A program made the position numbers and the translations under genes. Positions 23,102 to 23,470 of a stretch of 23,470 nucleotides of DNA are shown here, piece after piece. Numbering within the stretch: the stretch's first letter is position 1; the number at the start of each line of letters is the position of its first letter. The DNA lies in contig DDPD01000090.1 of NCBI GenBank assembly GCA_002342025.1, positions 1 to 23,470 on the forward strand, read 5' to 3'. Source of the stretch: Moraxellaceae bacterium UBA2477 (lineage in GTDB: Bacteria > Pseudomonadota > Gammaproteobacteria > Pseudomonadales > Moraxellaceae). A model generated the notes under the pieces. The model ran no database searches and was not told the DNA's origin. It saw only the letters and a list, made by a program, of their open reading frames with translations.

Positions 23102-23208
23102 CAATAACTTACATAGGTTGGTTTAGAATGCCGACGCTTCAGTAAGGGGGCGGCAGCAGAAACAATACGCACGGATACGCGTTCTCAAGACTATACGCAG
23201 AATCTTGT

Positions 23209-23220
23209 GGCGGTAGCGTG
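23209..23220 (+). promoter_or_regulatory. ops element (RfaH recruitment site)
   Basis: GGCGGTAGCGTG is a 12/12 match to the enterobacterial ops element, the part of JUMPstart sequences that pauses RNA polymerase and loads the anti-terminator RfaH. It lies in the leader 31 bases before the phosphatase ATG, the expected place at the head of a long polysaccharide operon. The rest of the classical 39-base JUMPstart is not conserved here. Confidence 0.8.
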
Positions 23221-23251
23221 TCTGAAGCCCAAGTAATCATGATGCCTTGCC

Positions 23252-23470
23252 ATGTTTAATCGTATTTTGGTGGTCTGTGTCGGCAATATTTGCCGAAGCC
23301 CAACGGCTGAGTTCATGCTGAAGTCGGCGTTACCCGGCAAGCACATTAGCTCAGCGGGGCTAGGCGCTTTAGTGGGTCACGACATGGACGCACAAGCGCG
23401 CGCGGTGGCTGAACAGCAAGGCTTGAATTGCCCCAAACACCAAGCGCGCCAACTCACCCGCGAGCTCTGC
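23252..23470 (+). CDS. wzb: Wzb/Etp-like low-molecular-weight tyrosine phosphatase (3' end outside window)
   Basis: The first 73 residues are present. The P-loop CVGNICRS (C9 to R15, Cx5R) with the following SPTAEFML is the active site of LMW protein-tyrosine phosphatases. SSAGLGALVGHDMD and KHQARQLT match the Wzb/Etp/Ptp subgroup that dephosphorylates the Wzc/Etk tyrosine kinase controlling polymer length and export. The missing part should include the DPY motif near residue 120. The gene has no clear Shine-Dalgarno. A six-codon frame (23239-23259) overlaps the start. The preceding ops element and the wza/yjbH genes make a polysaccharide role likely, and a BY-kinase gene is the expected next gene. 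Confidence 0.93.
   Translation, partial: MFNRILVVCVGNICRSPTAEFMLKSALPGKHISSAGLGALVGHDMDAQARAVAEQQGLNCPKHQARQLTRELC

Noticed and set aside
23111..23200. A sigma-70 promoter (TAGAAT at 23124-23129 or CTATAC at 23191-23196) for the phosphatase operon.
   Set aside because: Neither -10-like box has an acceptable -35 box at 16-18 bases, so I do not annotate a promoter; read-through from yjbH is possible.

Overview
The window is a 23.5-kb piece of a gammaproteobacterial chromosome, probably from the Pseudomonadales or a neighbouring order. The evidence is the gene order rodZ-ispG-hisS-yfgM-bamB-der followed by xseA, guaB-guaA and tadA, which I recall from Pseudomonas-type chromosomes, together with E. 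coli-like protein lengths and motifs. I do not assign a genus. Coding density is very high. No stretch over 300 bases lacks a gene; the three largest gaps (about 220, 143 and 150 bases) each carry regulatory-looking structure.

Bases 1-6298 hold a compact housekeeping operon on the plus strand: the 3' end of rodZ (cell shape), ispG (isoprenoids), hisS (histidyl-tRNA synthetase), yfgM (periplasmic chaperone-like), bamB (outer-membrane protein assembly) and der (ribosome-assembly GTPase). Bases 6285-10626 hold a coupled trio of a BtuB-like TonB-dependent receptor, a periplasmic ABC-type solute-binding protein with no permease or ATPase beside it, and a membrane histidine-kinase-like protein that keeps the phospho-acceptor domain and a receiver but has no ATP-binding domain. 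This looks like a sensing module rather than a transporter. A lipoprotein M23 peptidase and xseA (exonuclease VII large subunit) run on the minus strand and meet the trio tail to tail.

The divergent gap at about 12895-13114 has a perfect 23-bp inverted repeat. It is followed by an orphan winged-helix protein and then guaB-guaA (GMP synthesis), whose codon use is visibly richer in G/C at third positions than the neighbours and which has a good sigma-70 promoter with a GC-rich discriminator. Between guaA and tadA sits a ParD/ParE-type toxin-antitoxin pair with a palindromic operator. The antitoxin is intact, but the toxin lost its C-terminal end.

From 18000 onward is an exopolysaccharide or group-4-capsule-like locus. 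It has a small YjbE/GfcA-like secreted protein, a Wza/GfcE-like outer-membrane export lipoprotein, a lipoprotein that fuses GfcB/YjbF to GfcC/YjbG, YjbH/GfcD, and the start of a Wzb/Etp-like tyrosine phosphatase that runs off the window. Two control sites stand out. One is a sigma-54 (-24/-12) promoter candidate in front of the small protein. The other is a perfect 12-base RfaH-recruiting ops element just before the phosphatase gene, which itself lacks a clear Shine-Dalgarno. With a strong hairpin after the first small gene, the locus looks controlled at initiation (RpoN), by attenuation, and by anti-termination (RfaH).
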